From assembly GCA_028278335.1 (NCBI GenBank), contig JANQEN010000240.1, positions 23,621 through 87,620 on the forward strand: a stretch of DNA of 64,000 nucleotides, in the 5' to 3' direction. Below, one piece after another: positions 42,160 to 52,673 of this stretch. Position numbers and translations under genes: made by a program. Numbering within the stretch: the first letter of the stretch is position 1; every line of letters starts with the position of its first letter. Source of the DNA: Chitinivibrionales bacterium (lineage in GTDB: Bacteria > Fibrobacterota > Chitinivibrionia > Chitinivibrionales > JANQEN01). The notes beneath the pieces were generated by a model, which did no database searches, had not been told where the DNA came from, and saw only the letters and a program-made list of their open reading frames with translations.

Positions 42160-44567
42160 TCGCGATTGAGTACAGAGAATGTTCGCTGCAAAACCTCTCC
42201 CCTTTCATCAACCAATGTCAACCTATGTTCACCAGGGCCAGTAATAATTTCCATATGGTGAATTTCTTGGGTAGTGCCTAGATACTGTTTATCAAGATGC
42301 CAGAAGACTTGACTGTTTGATAGCCTGTGTGCAGCTTTAACAACTAATCGTCCTCTTTGTCCACTTAATTCTAAGGGTATATATACAGAGCTGTTTCTCT
42401 TGGGATAGATAATACCCAGGTTTCTTGCAGATTGTTGATCACCTGTTTTTTGGCAATCTTTTCGAAAGGGTGGTGGGGTTTTGTATTGTGAATGTTTCTG
42501 GCGATAAAACCACTCCATTGCTGGAGGAAGTATGAACCAACTGAGGGATCGTATGTTATCCATATCTTCACAGTCACTATGTACTTGCCAAGTCTGACTC
42601 ATATCACAGTGGATCTTTTTACAATAGGGACAGGTTTGTCTGTCTGCATTCAAGCTTGGTCCAACAGCAACAGTAGTCTTTTCACAATTGGGTCCCATCA
42701 GAAATCCACTATGAGCACAAATATCTACAGTAACAAGATCAGCTTCTGGGCGCCTAAACCATCCAGTCGATGGAAGCAAACTAAAGAGTTCAAAGAGTAT
42801 GGGAGCAGCTGAAGAGATTCCTGTCAAGCCAGGTCTTCCCTCACCATCGGCATTGCCAACCCACACACCAATAGCATAGTGAGGTGTAACTCCCACAGCC
42901 CATCCGTCTCTAAAACCATAGCTGGTACCCGTTTTCCAAGCAATCTTTTTGGAGGAGGTAAAATTCCTCCAAGCGCTCTCTTCTTCAGGTCGATTTACCT
43001 CTAACAGAGTTTCCATAGTGACCCAACAGGCTGGTGCCTCTAACGGAATTGATGCTACATGACGATTTGGGTACTGTTGCTTTATGAGATAGTGCATTTT
43101 GAGTGGTACCTTTGTAGATTCGCCCTTAACTGAGGTGTCAAAATAATTATTGATAACCTGAGCAATTGACACATAGGAACCAACAATATCCCACAATGTC
43201 CCCTCGGCTCCACCCAAAATTAAGGTAAGTCCATACTCTTTAGCAGGTCTATGAAGCGTTGTCAGACCCAATTTTTGTAATTGTGTATAGAATTTGTCCA
43301 CACTATAGTGACTGAGGAGATGTACCGCAGGAACATTTAGGGATCGAGCAAGAGCCTTAGAAGCGGGTACTGCGCCATCATACTCTCTGGTATAGTTCTT
43401 GGGAGAAAATCCTCCTACTCGTACCGGTATGTCAGGCACTAGTTGTGTGGGTAGTAATTGTCCCTCCTGAACCATACTAGCATAAAGCAATGGTTTAAGA
43501 ATACTTCCTGTGCTTCGAGGAGCAGCAATAATATCAACGAAATTGCCATGATCAGCATCAGATTTTTTAACAATATTTCCAATGTATGCAAGGATTGCGC
43601 TAGATTTAACATCAACAATCAGAGCAGCTGCATTGTGTATACCATTGGCAGCAAGTTCCCCATGGTGCCGGCTTACTATGGTATAGGCTTGTTTTTGTAT
43701 ATTGTTATCTAAGGTTGTTTGAAAATAGCAAAAGGGATTTTTATGATTTTTTCTATTCCTTTCGCCTTTGATTCGCTCTAAAAGATGAGGTGCACTTGAT
43801 GGAATACGATGGGGTTTATCCGGCAATGGTTCTAATTTGGATAAATAACAGGTTGTTGAGTCAATAATATCTTTTTTCCAAAGCTTTGTTAGCAAGAGAT
43901 CTCGTTTCTTAAGAAGGGCTTCTCGATTTCTTCCAGGATGAATCAAGGCCGGACTATTGGGCAATACAGCAAGCATAGCACACTCAGCCCAAGACAATTG
44001 GCCTGAGCTACAACCAAAATAACGCCAGGACGCCGCTTCAAGTCCAACAACATTACCTCCGAATGGTGCGTGGGAGGCATAGGTATTGAGTATGTGCTTT
44101 TTACTCACCTTCAACTCATAACAAATAGCAAGAATCATCTCAACACATTTCTCCCAAATCGAGCGAGGTTGGCCTCGTCTGGACAAACGTATTACCTGCA
44201 TGGATATAGTACTGGCACCACTTACCACACTACCGGATCGAATATTTTTAAAGATTGCTCGGCAAAGGGCGAGGGGATCAATACCGGGATGGTAAAAAAA
44301 ACGATGGTCCTCAAACTGAATTATGGCGTGCATAAATTTTTCTGGGACACTGTCGGAACGAGGGAATCGCCACTGCTCATCAGTTGCAATAGCAGCGCCA
44401 AGCATTTCACCATGTTTGTCAAGGAGAACAGTAGAATAGGAGGTACAGAGAGAGGGCAAGGGGGTAAAAGTAATCCATAAAACCACTCCCATAAACAAAG
44501 ACACCAATACCCATAGATGCCATCTTTTAATCTCTGTATTTACCTTGAAATTTTTTACTTTCCTCAT
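42156..44567 (-). CDS. pbpC: Penicillin-binding protein 1C
   Basis: 803 residues. Membrane anchor (WVLVSLFMGVVLWITFTPLP), glycosyltransferase domain with EDHRFFYHPGIDPLALCRAI and GASTISMQVIRL, then a transpeptidase with Ser in STGSILKPLLYA, and KTGTSYGFRDGWAVGV. The C-terminal biPBP_C domain follows after CPYCKKIHCDMSQ. This is the PBP1C arrangement. It is encoded directly after the alpha-2-macroglobulin gene (0 bases apart), the classic pairing in which A2M guards against proteases while PBP1C repairs the wall. Confidence 0.96.
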   Translation of the reverse strand: MRKVKNFKVNTEIKRWHLWVLVSLFMGVVLWITFTPLPSLCTSYSTVLLDKHGEMLGAAIATDEQWRFPRSDSVPEKFMHAIIQFEDHRFFYHPGIDPLALCRAIFKNIRSGSVVSGASTISMQVIRLSRRGQPRSIWEKCVEMILAICYELKVSKKHILNTYASHAPFGGNVVGLEAASWRYFGCSSGQLSWAECAMLAVLPNSPALIHPGRNREALLKKRDLLLTKLWKKDIIDSTTCYLSKLEPLPDKPHRIPSSAPHLLERIKGERNRKNHKNPFCYFQTTLDNNIQKQAYTIVSRHHGELAANGIHNAAALIVDVKSSAILAYIGNIVKKSDADHGNFVDIIAAPRSTGSILKPLLYASMVQEGQLLPTQLVPDIPVRVGGFSPKNYTREYDGAVPASKALARSLNVPAVHLLSHYSVDKFYTQLQKLGLTTLHRPAKEYGLTLILGGAEGTLWDIVGSYVSIAQVINNYFDTSVKGESTKVPLKMHYLIKQQYPNRHVASIPLEAPACWVTMETLLEVNRPEEESAWRNFTSSKKIAWKTGTSYGFRDGWAVGVTPHYAIGVWVGNADGEGRPGLTGISSAAPILFELFSLLPSTGWFRRPEADLVTVDICAHSGFLMGPNCEKTTVAVGPSLNADRQTCPYCKKIHCDMSQTWQVHSDCEDMDNIRSLSWFILPPAMEWFYRQKHSQYKTPPPFRKDCQKTGDQQSARNLGIIYPKRNSSVYIPLELSGQRGRLVVKAAHRLSNSQVFWHLDKQYLGTTQEIHHMEIITGPGEHRLTLVDERGEVLQRTFSVLNRD

Positions 44568-47500
44568 TTATTCTGCTGTTTCGACAACAGTAATCCACTT
44601 TCCAGGTATCCGGGCATTGATTGTCTCATCATACATTGTCTCTACATTGACCATGGGTAAATAAAATTTTCCCAAATAACTGGCATTGAGCAGAACTTTA
44701 AATTCTTTTAACTCATCCTGCCGCAAATCAAAGTAAGTATACACCCTATCATCACGAATATCCTGATATTCAAAATCCTTTGATTGTGATGCATTGTCAG
44801 AAGCCATTCGTTCATTGTGAATTTCCCACCCCGAGGGAAAAATATGAGAAAGGGCAACCTCTTCATAATCACCAGTATTACCAGCATGTTTCACCGTTAT
44901 CTCGGCAACAAAATCTGTGCCCTGCTCAATCTCATCAGGAGTGAGTTCTTTTCCCTTAAGGGTCTCGAAATCTACCGTTAAGATCATACCATTTTCAGAT
45001 TTTACTTCAGTACCCGGGGCAGGAGTTCCCTCTAACACTATCCGTGGGTATAAGGTAGATTCACCATTGTTTATTAGATGAATTACACCTTCTGTATTAC
45101 TTCCTGTTTTAAGGACCTCTTGCACAATTGCGTGCTTTGAATTGACACGCTTTTTTGTAGCACCATTCCATGTATATTCAAAAGCGATCGATCCATCTCC
45201 GGTGGTGATGCCCGCATGGCGAGCCATGGCGATTAAAATATAGGCCGTAGACTGTGTGCTCAGCCACTTCTTTGAACACAATTCTTTGGATAAGGAATTG
45301 ACAAGAGGCTGAGCCTTTTTCTTCATATCAAGTAAGCTCAGTGTCTCTAAAATCATAGCAAGATCACGGAGATCCGAGCCATAGGTATTTGACAATTCTC
45401 GATATTTTTTAACCGTTGTTTTACAGCCTTTGATTACCTGTTTCGCAGCTGCTTTCTGCCCAGCCAACTGGTATGCTGCAGCCAATCGCCATTTAGCAAT
45501 ATCAGGAACACCTTTTTTCTCCTTTAATCGATTCATGGCACCAAGTGCAGGATCATTTGCAAGGGCTAAGGTATAGAGTCGATATGCCTGAATAAGTTCA
45601 GCATGATCAGAACCAGTAATCCAAGATCGTGCCATCTTTTTTTGATAGTTCTTCCACTGATCCAACATGCCTGGTGGAATGGAATATCCTACCCGTTGTG
45701 CCTCTACGAGAAAGTGACCCACATAATTGGTACACCATTCATTCGACTCCCGAGCACCTGGCCAATAACCAAAGCCACCATTGAGATTCTGATAGGTGCG
45801 CAAACGATTGATACCGGCATTCATGTTCTTTTGAATCTCCTTGCTCTTCTCCGGTGAAAGGTCTAGCAATTTTCTTAGATAGAGTTGGGGAAAAGCTGCC
45901 GAGGTAGTTTGTTCAACACAACCATGAGGATATCGTATAAGGAAATTAAGCCGTCTCCCAAGATTGAGTGGTGGAATGCGAGATACCTCAAGTAAAGCCT
46001 CATTGGTTCCAGCTACTCCAGGAAAGGGAATACTTTGTTTCCATTTCTCCTTAGGGGCAATAGTGCCCTCAAAGACATCAACCACAGGCCACGTCGACGG
46101 TCTGACATCAAGTTCAATTTCCTGTGTTATCTTCTCTCCACCACCACTGGCAACAATTGAAACTTTTGCAATACCAGTCTGAGCGCCAGTCTTAAGAGTA
46201 AAGGTAATTAACTCGTCACCGACCTCAGGAAAGGAGATACTCTGTTTTGCAGCGCCATCTACAGTGACCAAATTATTCGTTGAAACGGATACGGTCACCT
46301 TCTTCACCTTCTTCTCCATAGCAAAAACTGATATAGGCAAAGAGACCTTTTCCTCCGGCCCCAATACTCGTGGAAGGGTTCCCAAAATCATCAAAGGTTT
46401 ACGAACAAAGACAGCTTTCTCTTCCTTACCATAGGCCAGATCCTGTCCTGCTACCACCATAACCCTGACAGAGCCGATATATTGCGGAATAGCAACGGTA
46501 TGACTATTCGTTTTTCCTTTTCGCAGTTTAAAGGGCCCCATAAATTTTACCATAGGGGGAAATCGATTAGCCTTCTTTTTTCCCTTGTCAATAACATTCT
46601 CGCCACCGCCTATGGCAAGGAGCCGTTCAAGTTCACCACTGTAAGCGCCAGCAACAAAATCATAGATATCCCACGTTTTTACCCCATGAGCTTCACGCTT
46701 ATAAAAATGCGGCCAAGGATTAGGGGTCTTGAATCGAGTAAGGTCAAGGAGTCCCTCATCGACTATCGCTAAGGTATAGGTCATCTTTTTCCGATTGGCT
46801 TCACTAACCTTGATAGTAGTCGACTGACTTGGTTTAAAAACTTTAGCGCAATGGATAACCGGTTTAAGTACCGTCTCAGGATCAACCACTTTTATAGGCA
46901 CGACGCCATACAAACGTATTGGTAAATCATTGCCAGCTTGTAAATGAGGCTGTAAAAAGGTAACATGGGCATAAATATTTGGCGCCATTGCCTCGGTGGC
47001 CCTAAAGGAATACTTAGTTGGTTTTTCACTGGCAGTGATCCAATCGGTCTTAAGGATCTTGCTACCAGTCTCTATACTCACGAGACCACGTCCACGTTTT
47101 CCAGTAGGAATGGTCAGAGTGATCTCCTCACCGACCTTGTACTCCTCTTTGTTTGAAGAAAAGGAGAGTATTTGAGCGCCGCCAAGATCATCTTTTTTTG
47201 CCCGTCCTGCCCAGCCGGGCCAATCAATATATACAATTTTTCCTGTGCAGTGACTTCCAACACGATCCTTCACTCTAATTAAATATCGTCCCCATTCTGG
47301 ATATTTTAATTTGAATTGCCAGGTTCCCTTTCCATTGACAATAGAAACAATCTCCTTTTTTATTGGTCGGAATGATGAAGAACCCTCATATTGAGCAAGG
47401 GACTCTTCTCCTTTAGCCCACCACCAACGCCACTTGATCTTATACATCTCAACATCAACCGTTCCATCGGGCAATGGCTTACCGTCCACATCTAAGGCGA

Positions 47501-50129
47501 CAATACTAACCGTGTGAGTAGTATCGGTAAGAAGCATGCCTCGTACCTTGTCACCCTTGGGTACTAACATACCAATATATCGTGAGTAGGGATGGTAGGG
47601 AATAGAGAATCGGTCTGTACTAAAAGCACCACCCGGTTCAAACACTCGGGTTGTAAATTTGGCCTTTAGCATCCCCGGAGACAAATTCTTTGTAAGAAGA
47701 TTAAAGCTAAAACTTCTCTTTCCTTTATCATCGAGGTTTCCTTCAAAAACCGGTTCCTTTTCTGACTGATATTTCCTCACCGGATCATCAAAGGTATAGG
47801 TTTTGTATTTTTTAAAAGAGGTCTTCATGGGAGAGAAGGCCACTTCAACGTCGCTCTTTAACTCTTTAGCAATTGCCCCGTGGAGCCATGTTGAGGAGAG
47901 TTCGGCATGAATAATGCCATTAGAAAGCTTTGTCACGTCTTTACCAAAGCCAATATTAATCTTTAATCTATTGGGCCTTACTGTCTCAATCTTCAACCGT
48001 TTATCAAAGGTGACACCACCGATCTTTATTTTGACATTCCAATTACCGGTTGGTGCATCCTCATTGGTGGCTAGCCTAAAGCAATAGAATCCATTAAGAG
48101 ATTGGAATTTCTTTAACACCTTCACCAATTGGCCTTTAGGATTACGCAACTCAAATATAACAGGATGATTCTTTGGTATCTTGTTTTCACTATCCTTTAA
48201 AATAAAGGTTAAGAAAAGCGAGTCGCCCGGTCGCCAAACACCTCGCTCCCCATAGATAAATCCTTTTAATCCCTTTTTTACCACATCACCGGAAACATCA
48301 AAATGGCTCTCTGAAAGGGCAGCACCATCAGCTAAACGAAGATAGCCTTTCTGATTAGCATGTTCTGCAACAACAATAAAGGGTGTGCGTTCGACTTTTA
48401 CTGTTGCCAAACCTTGATTATCACTTTTACCAGTGGCTAAGACCGTTTGCTGATAATCCATAACCGTAAGCTGAACACTGGAGAGCGGCTTTGCAGTTTG
48501 TAAATCTGTGGTAACGAGCAATAGATCATCATTGGTTCCCTTTTTAGCAATGATTCCGATATCAGAGACAAGCACATTACGGGTAACGGTTATTTTGCTA
48601 TCATAATAGTAATCTTTGTAGTAGGCTGGATGACAGGGATTCTTTCTATTTTGGTAGAAATCATGCCAATCATGTTCTGCATTGTTTTCCCAAAAATCCC
48701 AAAAACTTGCCTCTGTCTGATCTTCGGCATTATTAAATGCCAAATCATCATCCCCTTGGGCCAACTCATCTCCTTCATCGCCACAGTGATACACAACATG
48801 GCGCCGTTTAAAGGAGAGTTTTATTTGGTAAATACCCTGTTTATGTTCTTCTAAAAGAGATCCCAAATCTAAACCATAATTAACCCACTGATTGGTTTTA
48901 TCCTGCGTAAAATTAAGGGGAACCACTTTTTTCCACACCACACGTCCAACCCGAGACATCTCTGAAGATTCATTGAGCTCATTTACTTGGAGAAATTGCG
49001 GAATGTTCTTTTCGAATATCTGGGTAACCTCCACAATCACGGCTCGTAGATTTATTGCCTTAATGGGAATTGTCAGTCCCTGGGTGGTAGGAAGAATGAC
49101 ACCTTTGCCAATAAACTGTACCTTTGGTTTTGCCTCGTCAAAACTGATAGTATGAGATTTGCCCTTTGTTAAACGCATGTTCATACTGTTACGAATGCCG
49201 GGCTCTACTTTAACGGTTACCTGACCACCCCATCGGCCAGAGGTATATACTCGTAGGATATTTCTCTCAATGGCAAATCTAAAATTGGATCTCCTGTTTA
49301 CCTGAATCAATCCACGAAGATTCTGCTTCTTTTTCAAAGGATCAGTAAACCGGATCTCAATATATTGTGTCTCCTTTTGAATAGGTCGTATATCCGAAAT
49401 TGCAAAGGAGTTTATTGAGGGTACAGGAATCTCAATAGAGCCCTTATCATCTACTGAAATAGAGGCTCCATTATAAGAAAGTTGCACTAATGATACCGCT
49501 TCACCTCGCTCAACACCGCCTATGGTAAAAGTATGAGTTCTTCTATCTTCAGAGTGTGCCCAGTTTATTTCTAAACTTCTTTTTTCCTGTTGTGCCTTCA
49601 GAAGCTTGGCAATAGTTTCCCCCTCCTCTACATCAGCAGTTACAATCCGTCCATTGAGCTGCTGAAGCTTGAGGTTTTTATTGTCTATTGCTTGCAGTCC
49701 ATCAACAAACACCTCAAAGGACTGTTTCATTGTGGAAAAGGAAAAGGTGAATTTATCCTTTCCAACATCTGTCTCAACGAAGTTAGAAAGATGGACGATT
49801 ACCGAGTAATCCTTACCAGCAGGAAGCCGATCATCTGGTCGAAATTCTAATGTTCTACAATCACTCCATAGAGCAACCCCGACAATAGATGGTTTAATTT
49901 TAAAGGGAGACCTTTTTAATGGCGTAGCCAATGATGCAGAGTCGACAATATCATTGATGAAGCGGACTTTAATTGATCCCTCGCATGATCTGATCCCCGA
50001 AGTATAGGATGCAATGATATTTGGATCTGCAACAACCTCTTCAGTTCTCTTTTCAGTGCAGGAACTTAAAATTAAAATTGACCAAAATACGATCCCTAAA
50101 AGCAACGTTGTATGACTCCTCAAACTCAT
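44568..50129 (-). CDS. yfhM: Bacterial alpha-2-macroglobulin lipoprotein
   Basis: 1853 residues. The signal sequence with lipobox LSSC (Cys24) predicts a periplasmic lipoprotein. A chain of macroglobulin-like domains fills most of the length. The thioester motif CxEQ is kept as CVEQ at Cys1404 (YPHGCVEQTTSAAFPQLYL), followed by the alpha-alpha toroid region (NLNGGFGYWPG, WCTNYVGHFLVEA). It traps invading proteases, with pbpC downstream in the same operon. Length slightly exceeds the E. coli homologue (about 1650). Start ATG follows AAAGGAG. Confidence 0.95.
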   Translation of the reverse strand: MSLRSHTTLLLGIVFWSILILSSCTEKRTEEVVADPNIIASYTSGIRSCEGSIKVRFINDIVDSASLATPLKRSPFKIKPSIVGVALWSDCRTLEFRPDDRLPAGKDYSVIVHLSNFVETDVGKDKFTFSFSTMKQSFEVFVDGLQAIDNKNLKLQQLNGRIVTADVEEGETIAKLLKAQQEKRSLEINWAHSEDRRTHTFTIGGVERGEAVSLVQLSYNGASISVDDKGSIEIPVPSINSFAISDIRPIQKETQYIEIRFTDPLKKKQNLRGLIQVNRRSNFRFAIERNILRVYTSGRWGGQVTVKVEPGIRNSMNMRLTKGKSHTISFDEAKPKVQFIGKGVILPTTQGLTIPIKAINLRAVIVEVTQIFEKNIPQFLQVNELNESSEMSRVGRVVWKKVVPLNFTQDKTNQWVNYGLDLGSLLEEHKQGIYQIKLSFKRRHVVYHCGDEGDELAQGDDDLAFNNAEDQTEASFWDFWENNAEHDWHDFYQNRKNPCHPAYYKDYYYDSKITVTRNVLVSDIGIIAKKGTNDDLLLVTTDLQTAKPLSSVQLTVMDYQQTVLATGKSDNQGLATVKVERTPFIVVAEHANQKGYLRLADGAALSESHFDVSGDVVKKGLKGFIYGERGVWRPGDSLFLTFILKDSENKIPKNHPVIFELRNPKGQLVKVLKKFQSLNGFYCFRLATNEDAPTGNWNVKIKIGGVTFDKRLKIETVRPNRLKINIGFGKDVTKLSNGIIHAELSSTWLHGAIAKELKSDVEVAFSPMKTSFKKYKTYTFDDPVRKYQSEKEPVFEGNLDDKGKRSFSFNLLTKNLSPGMLKAKFTTRVFEPGGAFSTDRFSIPYHPYSRYIGMLVPKGDKVRGMLLTDTTHTVSIVALDVDGKPLPDGTVDVEMYKIKWRWWWAKGEESLAQYEGSSSFRPIKKEIVSIVNGKGTWQFKLKYPEWGRYLIRVKDRVGSHCTGKIVYIDWPGWAGRAKKDDLGGAQILSFSSNKEEYKVGEEITLTIPTGKRGRGLVSIETGSKILKTDWITASEKPTKYSFRATEAMAPNIYAHVTFLQPHLQAGNDLPIRLYGVVPIKVVDPETVLKPVIHCAKVFKPSQSTTIKVSEANRKKMTYTLAIVDEGLLDLTRFKTPNPWPHFYKREAHGVKTWDIYDFVAGAYSGELERLLAIGGGENVIDKGKKKANRFPPMVKFMGPFKLRKGKTNSHTVAIPQYIGSVRVMVVAGQDLAYGKEEKAVFVRKPLMILGTLPRVLGPEEKVSLPISVFAMEKKVKKVTVSVSTNNLVTVDGAAKQSISFPEVGDELITFTLKTGAQTGIAKVSIVASGGGEKITQEIELDVRPSTWPVVDVFEGTIAPKEKWKQSIPFPGVAGTNEALLEVSRIPPLNLGRRLNFLIRYPHGCVEQTTSAAFPQLYLRKLLDLSPEKSKEIQKNMNAGINRLRTYQNLNGGFGYWPGARESNEWCTNYVGHFLVEAQRVGYSIPPGMLDQWKNYQKKMARSWITGSDHAELIQAYRLYTLALANDPALGAMNRLKEKKGVPDIAKWRLAAAYQLAGQKAAAKQVIKGCKTTVKKYRELSNTYGSDLRDLAMILETLSLLDMKKKAQPLVNSLSKELCSKKWLSTQSTAYILIAMARHAGITTGDGSIAFEYTWNGATKKRVNSKHAIVQEVLKTGSNTEGVIHLINNGESTLYPRIVLEGTPAPGTEVKSENGMILTVDFETLKGKELTPDEIEQGTDFVAEITVKHAGNTGDYEEVALSHIFPSGWEIHNERMASDNASQSKDFEYQDIRDDRVYTYFDLRQDELKEFKVLLNASYLGKFYLPMVNVETMYDETINARIPGKWITVVETAE

Positions 50130-50240
50130 AAGACAGAATCTCCTTTTGAAAGTTGATGGTTATGTTGATGATTATTTTTGGATTTCAAGCATAATTAATA
50201 TAATGGGTATAAACTGAGATGACAATGATAAATTCAATAT

Positions 50241-50344
50241 AAACCCAGATTATGCAATAGGAAGTAGCGCAGAAGCACACCTCGACTTTGACCGGATGTA
50301 CGCTTGGGATGTAGCCTGTGCTCCTTTGCCCATTAAGACTTTCA
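50241..50344 (+). repeat. Repeat family A, copy 2
   Basis: 104 bases, AACCCAGATTATGCAATAGG to GACTTTCA, homologous to 36824-36927 and, without its centre, to 63914-63976. It lies in the 371-base divergent gap (50130-50500) between the A2M gene and the membrane TPR gene. A partly self-complementary stretch is present: GCACA near 50274 with TGTGC near 50317. Nothing else is recognisable in this gap apart from the ribosome-binding site for the next gene. Confidence 0.85.
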
Positions 50345-50500
50345 CTGCTTATTTAAGAGTCATAACTTCCCTTCTTAACCCTTTTTACAAAGAGTTATAA
50401 AATCCAGGAGCCTCATAAATTTCTTGCCTTTGAATTCCAAATACATCTATTTTCATTGATGAGGGGATTACATGGTAGGCTTAAAAAAAGAGGAATACAT

Positions 50501-51088
50501 ATGACGTCTGCGATTGAGCTATATCAAAAAGCTTATGATTTGGATTATCGCAAGGGCGATTGGGAGTACGCAGAAGAGCTCTATAAAATTATCACAGAGA
50601 AATACCCCTATTCAGAAGAAAAAGAGTATGCCCAAATCCATCTCGACCGAATCGCCAAATTAAAATCCAACCCCAGTGATTATTCGCTCCAGCCAGTGCG
50701 AGCCCGTGGTGCTGGTGTTGGTCTTATGGTGGGCTGTTTCGTCCTTATCCTTATACTATTTGTGGTGACTGGATTTAGTCTTTACTTCTCCTATCAACAG
50801 CATCTCCGACAAGATTCCGATGAGATGATCATCCAGGGCCTTATTAGTGAAAATGCCGGCAACTACGAGGTGGCTCAGCTCAAATATGAACAGGCAAAAA
50901 AGATGTATCCCCGCAACAATCTTGCCTATCGTGCCTTAGCAGAACTCTATCTCAAAGCTGGCAATATTGAGCTCGCTGAAATCCAAAGTCGACAGTGGGA
51001 GCTCTTTAACCCTTACGATCTCAATCTCAAGGAGTTCAAAGATCGACTGGAAACAAAAAAGGCGATCCTTAAAGGAACAAAACAATGA
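50501..51088 (+). CDS. Membrane-anchored TPR-like protein
   Basis: 195 residues from ATG 50501, which has AGAGGA 8 bases upstream; earlier in-frame starts from 50456 are not supported. Residues 1-50 form a short helical repeat (SAIELYQKAYDLDYRKGDWEYAEELYKI). One membrane segment is at about 73-97 (GVGLMVGCFVLILILFVVTG). A TPR pair follows (IQGLISENAGNYEVAQLKYEQAKK, LAELYLKAGNIELAEIQ). Translationally coupled (ATGA) to the next gene. Unknown function. Confidence 0.8.
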   Translation: MTSAIELYQKAYDLDYRKGDWEYAEELYKIITEKYPYSEEKEYAQIHLDRIAKLKSNPSDYSLQPVRARGAGVGLMVGCFVLILILFVVTGFSLYFSYQQHLRQDSDEMIIQGLISENAGNYEVAQLKYEQAKKMYPRNNLAYRALAELYLKAGNIELAEIQSRQWELFNPYDLNLKEFKDRLETKKAILKGTKQ

Positions 51089-51588
51089 TCGACGAAGATC
51101 GCAAACGCATCATCCACGGTCAGGTCCTCTATAACAACCGGTGGATGTCCATTGAAAAAAAGATCGAGCTTGAGTCCAAAGACAAAAAAAAGATTGAAGA
51201 GGGTTTTGTCTGCTTTCAAGGAGAATGGATAACCATTGAAGAGAAGATTGCCCGCACCAAACCACAAGCCTCACCGCAACAGAAAGAGCAGTCCATAGTC
51301 TTCAACCAGACCATCAATCGTCAAACTTACAATGTAAACCACAACGAGCAGATTGACAACCGGGTTATTCATGAGCACGATCACCGCCACCTTCATTTAG
51401 ACGAGCAATCCATTGCCCGATACAACGAACGTAATTTCCATGATGCACTCTCCCACCACCGCACTACCGAGCTAGACCAACGGGAGGCAAAGATCCTAGC
51501 TGAATTGGATCAGCGTGAACGAAAAGAGTTACCTCACAAGTCAAGAGATACTAAGACTATTGAGTTTAAGAAGAAAAAGAAGTCTTAA
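51085..51588 (+). CDS. Charged protein with His-rich centre, unknown function
   Basis: 167 residues, very hydrophilic. Two similar segments open it (IIHGQVLYNNRWMSIEKKIE and EEGFVCFQGEWITIEEKIA), suggesting a duplicated small motif. A His-rich stretch EHDHRHLHLDE lies near residue 95, then a coil-like Arg/Glu-rich tail ending KKKKKS. No signal or membrane segment. Four-base overlap with the membrane TPR gene. No family recognised; metal binding is conceivable because of the His cluster. Confidence 0.65.
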   Translation: MIDEDRKRIIHGQVLYNNRWMSIEKKIELESKDKKKIEEGFVCFQGEWITIEEKIARTKPQASPQQKEQSIVFNQTINRQTYNVNHNEQIDNRVIHEHDHRHLHLDEQSIARYNERNFHDALSHHRTTELDQREAKILAELDQRERKELPHKSRDTKTIEFKKKKKS

Positions 51589-51609
51589 TTTTAAGTATAT
51601 TTTTTAAGA

Positions 51610-51750
51610 GGGGGAGCGCCCCCTGAGCCAGAGCTAAGTTAAATATCCTGCAACAAGAAGTAGCGCACTGTCGGTTTTCGCTTTTCGCTCAACCCACCAT
51701 TGCACAACTTCTTGTAACAGCCCATTCAACTGGATCTCTGGCTACCCCCC
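51610..51750. repeat. Structured repeat family B, copy 1
   Basis: 141 bases, from GGGGGAGCGCCCCCTGAGCC to CTCTGGCTACCCCCC. Stem 1 AGCCAGAG/CTCTGGCT is shared with copy 2; inner stem ACAAGAAGT/ACTTCTTGT differs from copy 2 yet still pairs. The loop has a conserved TTTTCGC and GCTCAACCCA. It lies in the 319-base gap 51589-51907, with no gene; the remaining bases show nothing. Confidence 0.88.
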
Positions 51751-51907
51751 AGTTATCAATTCAGCAACTAACCATATTTTTATCAAATGCATTAATGGAT
51801 ATTTTTTAATACTCTCTTTTAAATGTCTACCAGTCCTGTTTATTGGTTGTAATGCAAAGCACAAAATATATTTGCACAGGACTCACAATTATCAAGAGTA
51901 GACTCCA

Positions 51908-52375
51908 ATGGATAGAGAAGAGAAAATTACGATATTAAAAAATGCCAAACAGAAGGTTTTAAATTCGCTTACAACTCCCAGAAATAGTAAAGCTACCTAT
52001 AAAGGTTCATGCCTTTGTAAAGCTGTGCAATTTCAAGTACAAGGACGGCTTGTACCTCCTGATGCTTGTCACTGCACTAACTGCCGCAAACAATCTGGTC
52101 ACTTTTTTGTTTCCACCGATATATTGCGTTCAGCTCTATCAACTCAAGGCACAGATACAATTACCTGGTATCAATCTTCTGAAAAGGTTAAGCGAGGGTT
52201 TTGCTCAATATGTGGTTCCCTGCTTTTTTGGGACGCCATAGATAGTGATCACATGGGTATTGCCATGGGAGCCTTTGATCTTCCCACACACACAAAGATT
52301 GTAGCACACATCTTCACTGACTATCAGGGTGATTACTACGAGATCAATGATGACATTCCTAAAATTCCAGATTAG
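51908..52375 (+). CDS. GFA-family (CENP-V/GFA) zinc protein
   Basis: 155 residues. The GFA domain is at about 40-145 with zinc ligands in GSCLCKAVQF, CHCTNCRKQSG and FCSICGSLLFW. It has the glutathione-dependent formaldehyde-activating fold, but many members act on other thiol adducts. No signal peptide. Start ATG 51908; no strong ribosome-binding site is visible. It sits between repeat families B and C on an otherwise gene-poor stretch, a possible horizontally acquired segment. Confidence 0.88.
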   Translation: MDREEKITILKNAKQKVLNSLTTPRNSKATYKGSCLCKAVQFQVQGRLVPPDACHCTNCRKQSGHFFVSTDILRSALSTQGTDTITWYQSSEKVKRGFCSICGSLLFWDAIDSDHMGIAMGAFDLPTHTKIVAHIFTDYQGDYYEINDDIPKIPD

Positions 52376-52451
52376 AATTATGTTAACCTGGAAGTTGCTT
52401 ATACCCCCCTACCTTTTCTCTATTTTTATCGTTAAAGTTTTTTCTCTTTTG

Positions 52452-52563
52452 CGTGAGCCAGGTGGAAGGTGGCCGAAGGCCAGTCCGAACGCAGTGAGGA
52501 CCGACTGGAAGGTAGCCTGGAGCCACGGCGACCCGAGCAAAGCGAGGGTCACGCCCAAATAAT
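52452..52563. repeat. Structured repeat family C, copy 1
   Basis: About 112 bases in the 298-base gap before the sulfatase. Closing stem GCGTGA/TCACGC, then CCAGG/CCTGG, GGCC-GAA-GGCC, CCAGTC/GACTGG and GACCC/GGGTC. It is preceded by a T-rich block and followed by GCCCAAATAATT, shared with other copies. Short frames over it are not coding. Confidence 0.85.
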
Positions 52564-52673
52564 TTCAAACTCACAGCACTATCAATACCGATAAAAGTAT
52601 ATTTAATCCACAAATCAACATAAACAACCTTAAAATCCAATTGCACCAACGAAAACCCCTAAAATTGATTTCT

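Noticed and set aside
52329..52649. Overlapping frames of 77 and 88 codons on both strands
   Set aside because: Both are translations of repeat C1; the repeated structure and absence of start signals argue against coding.
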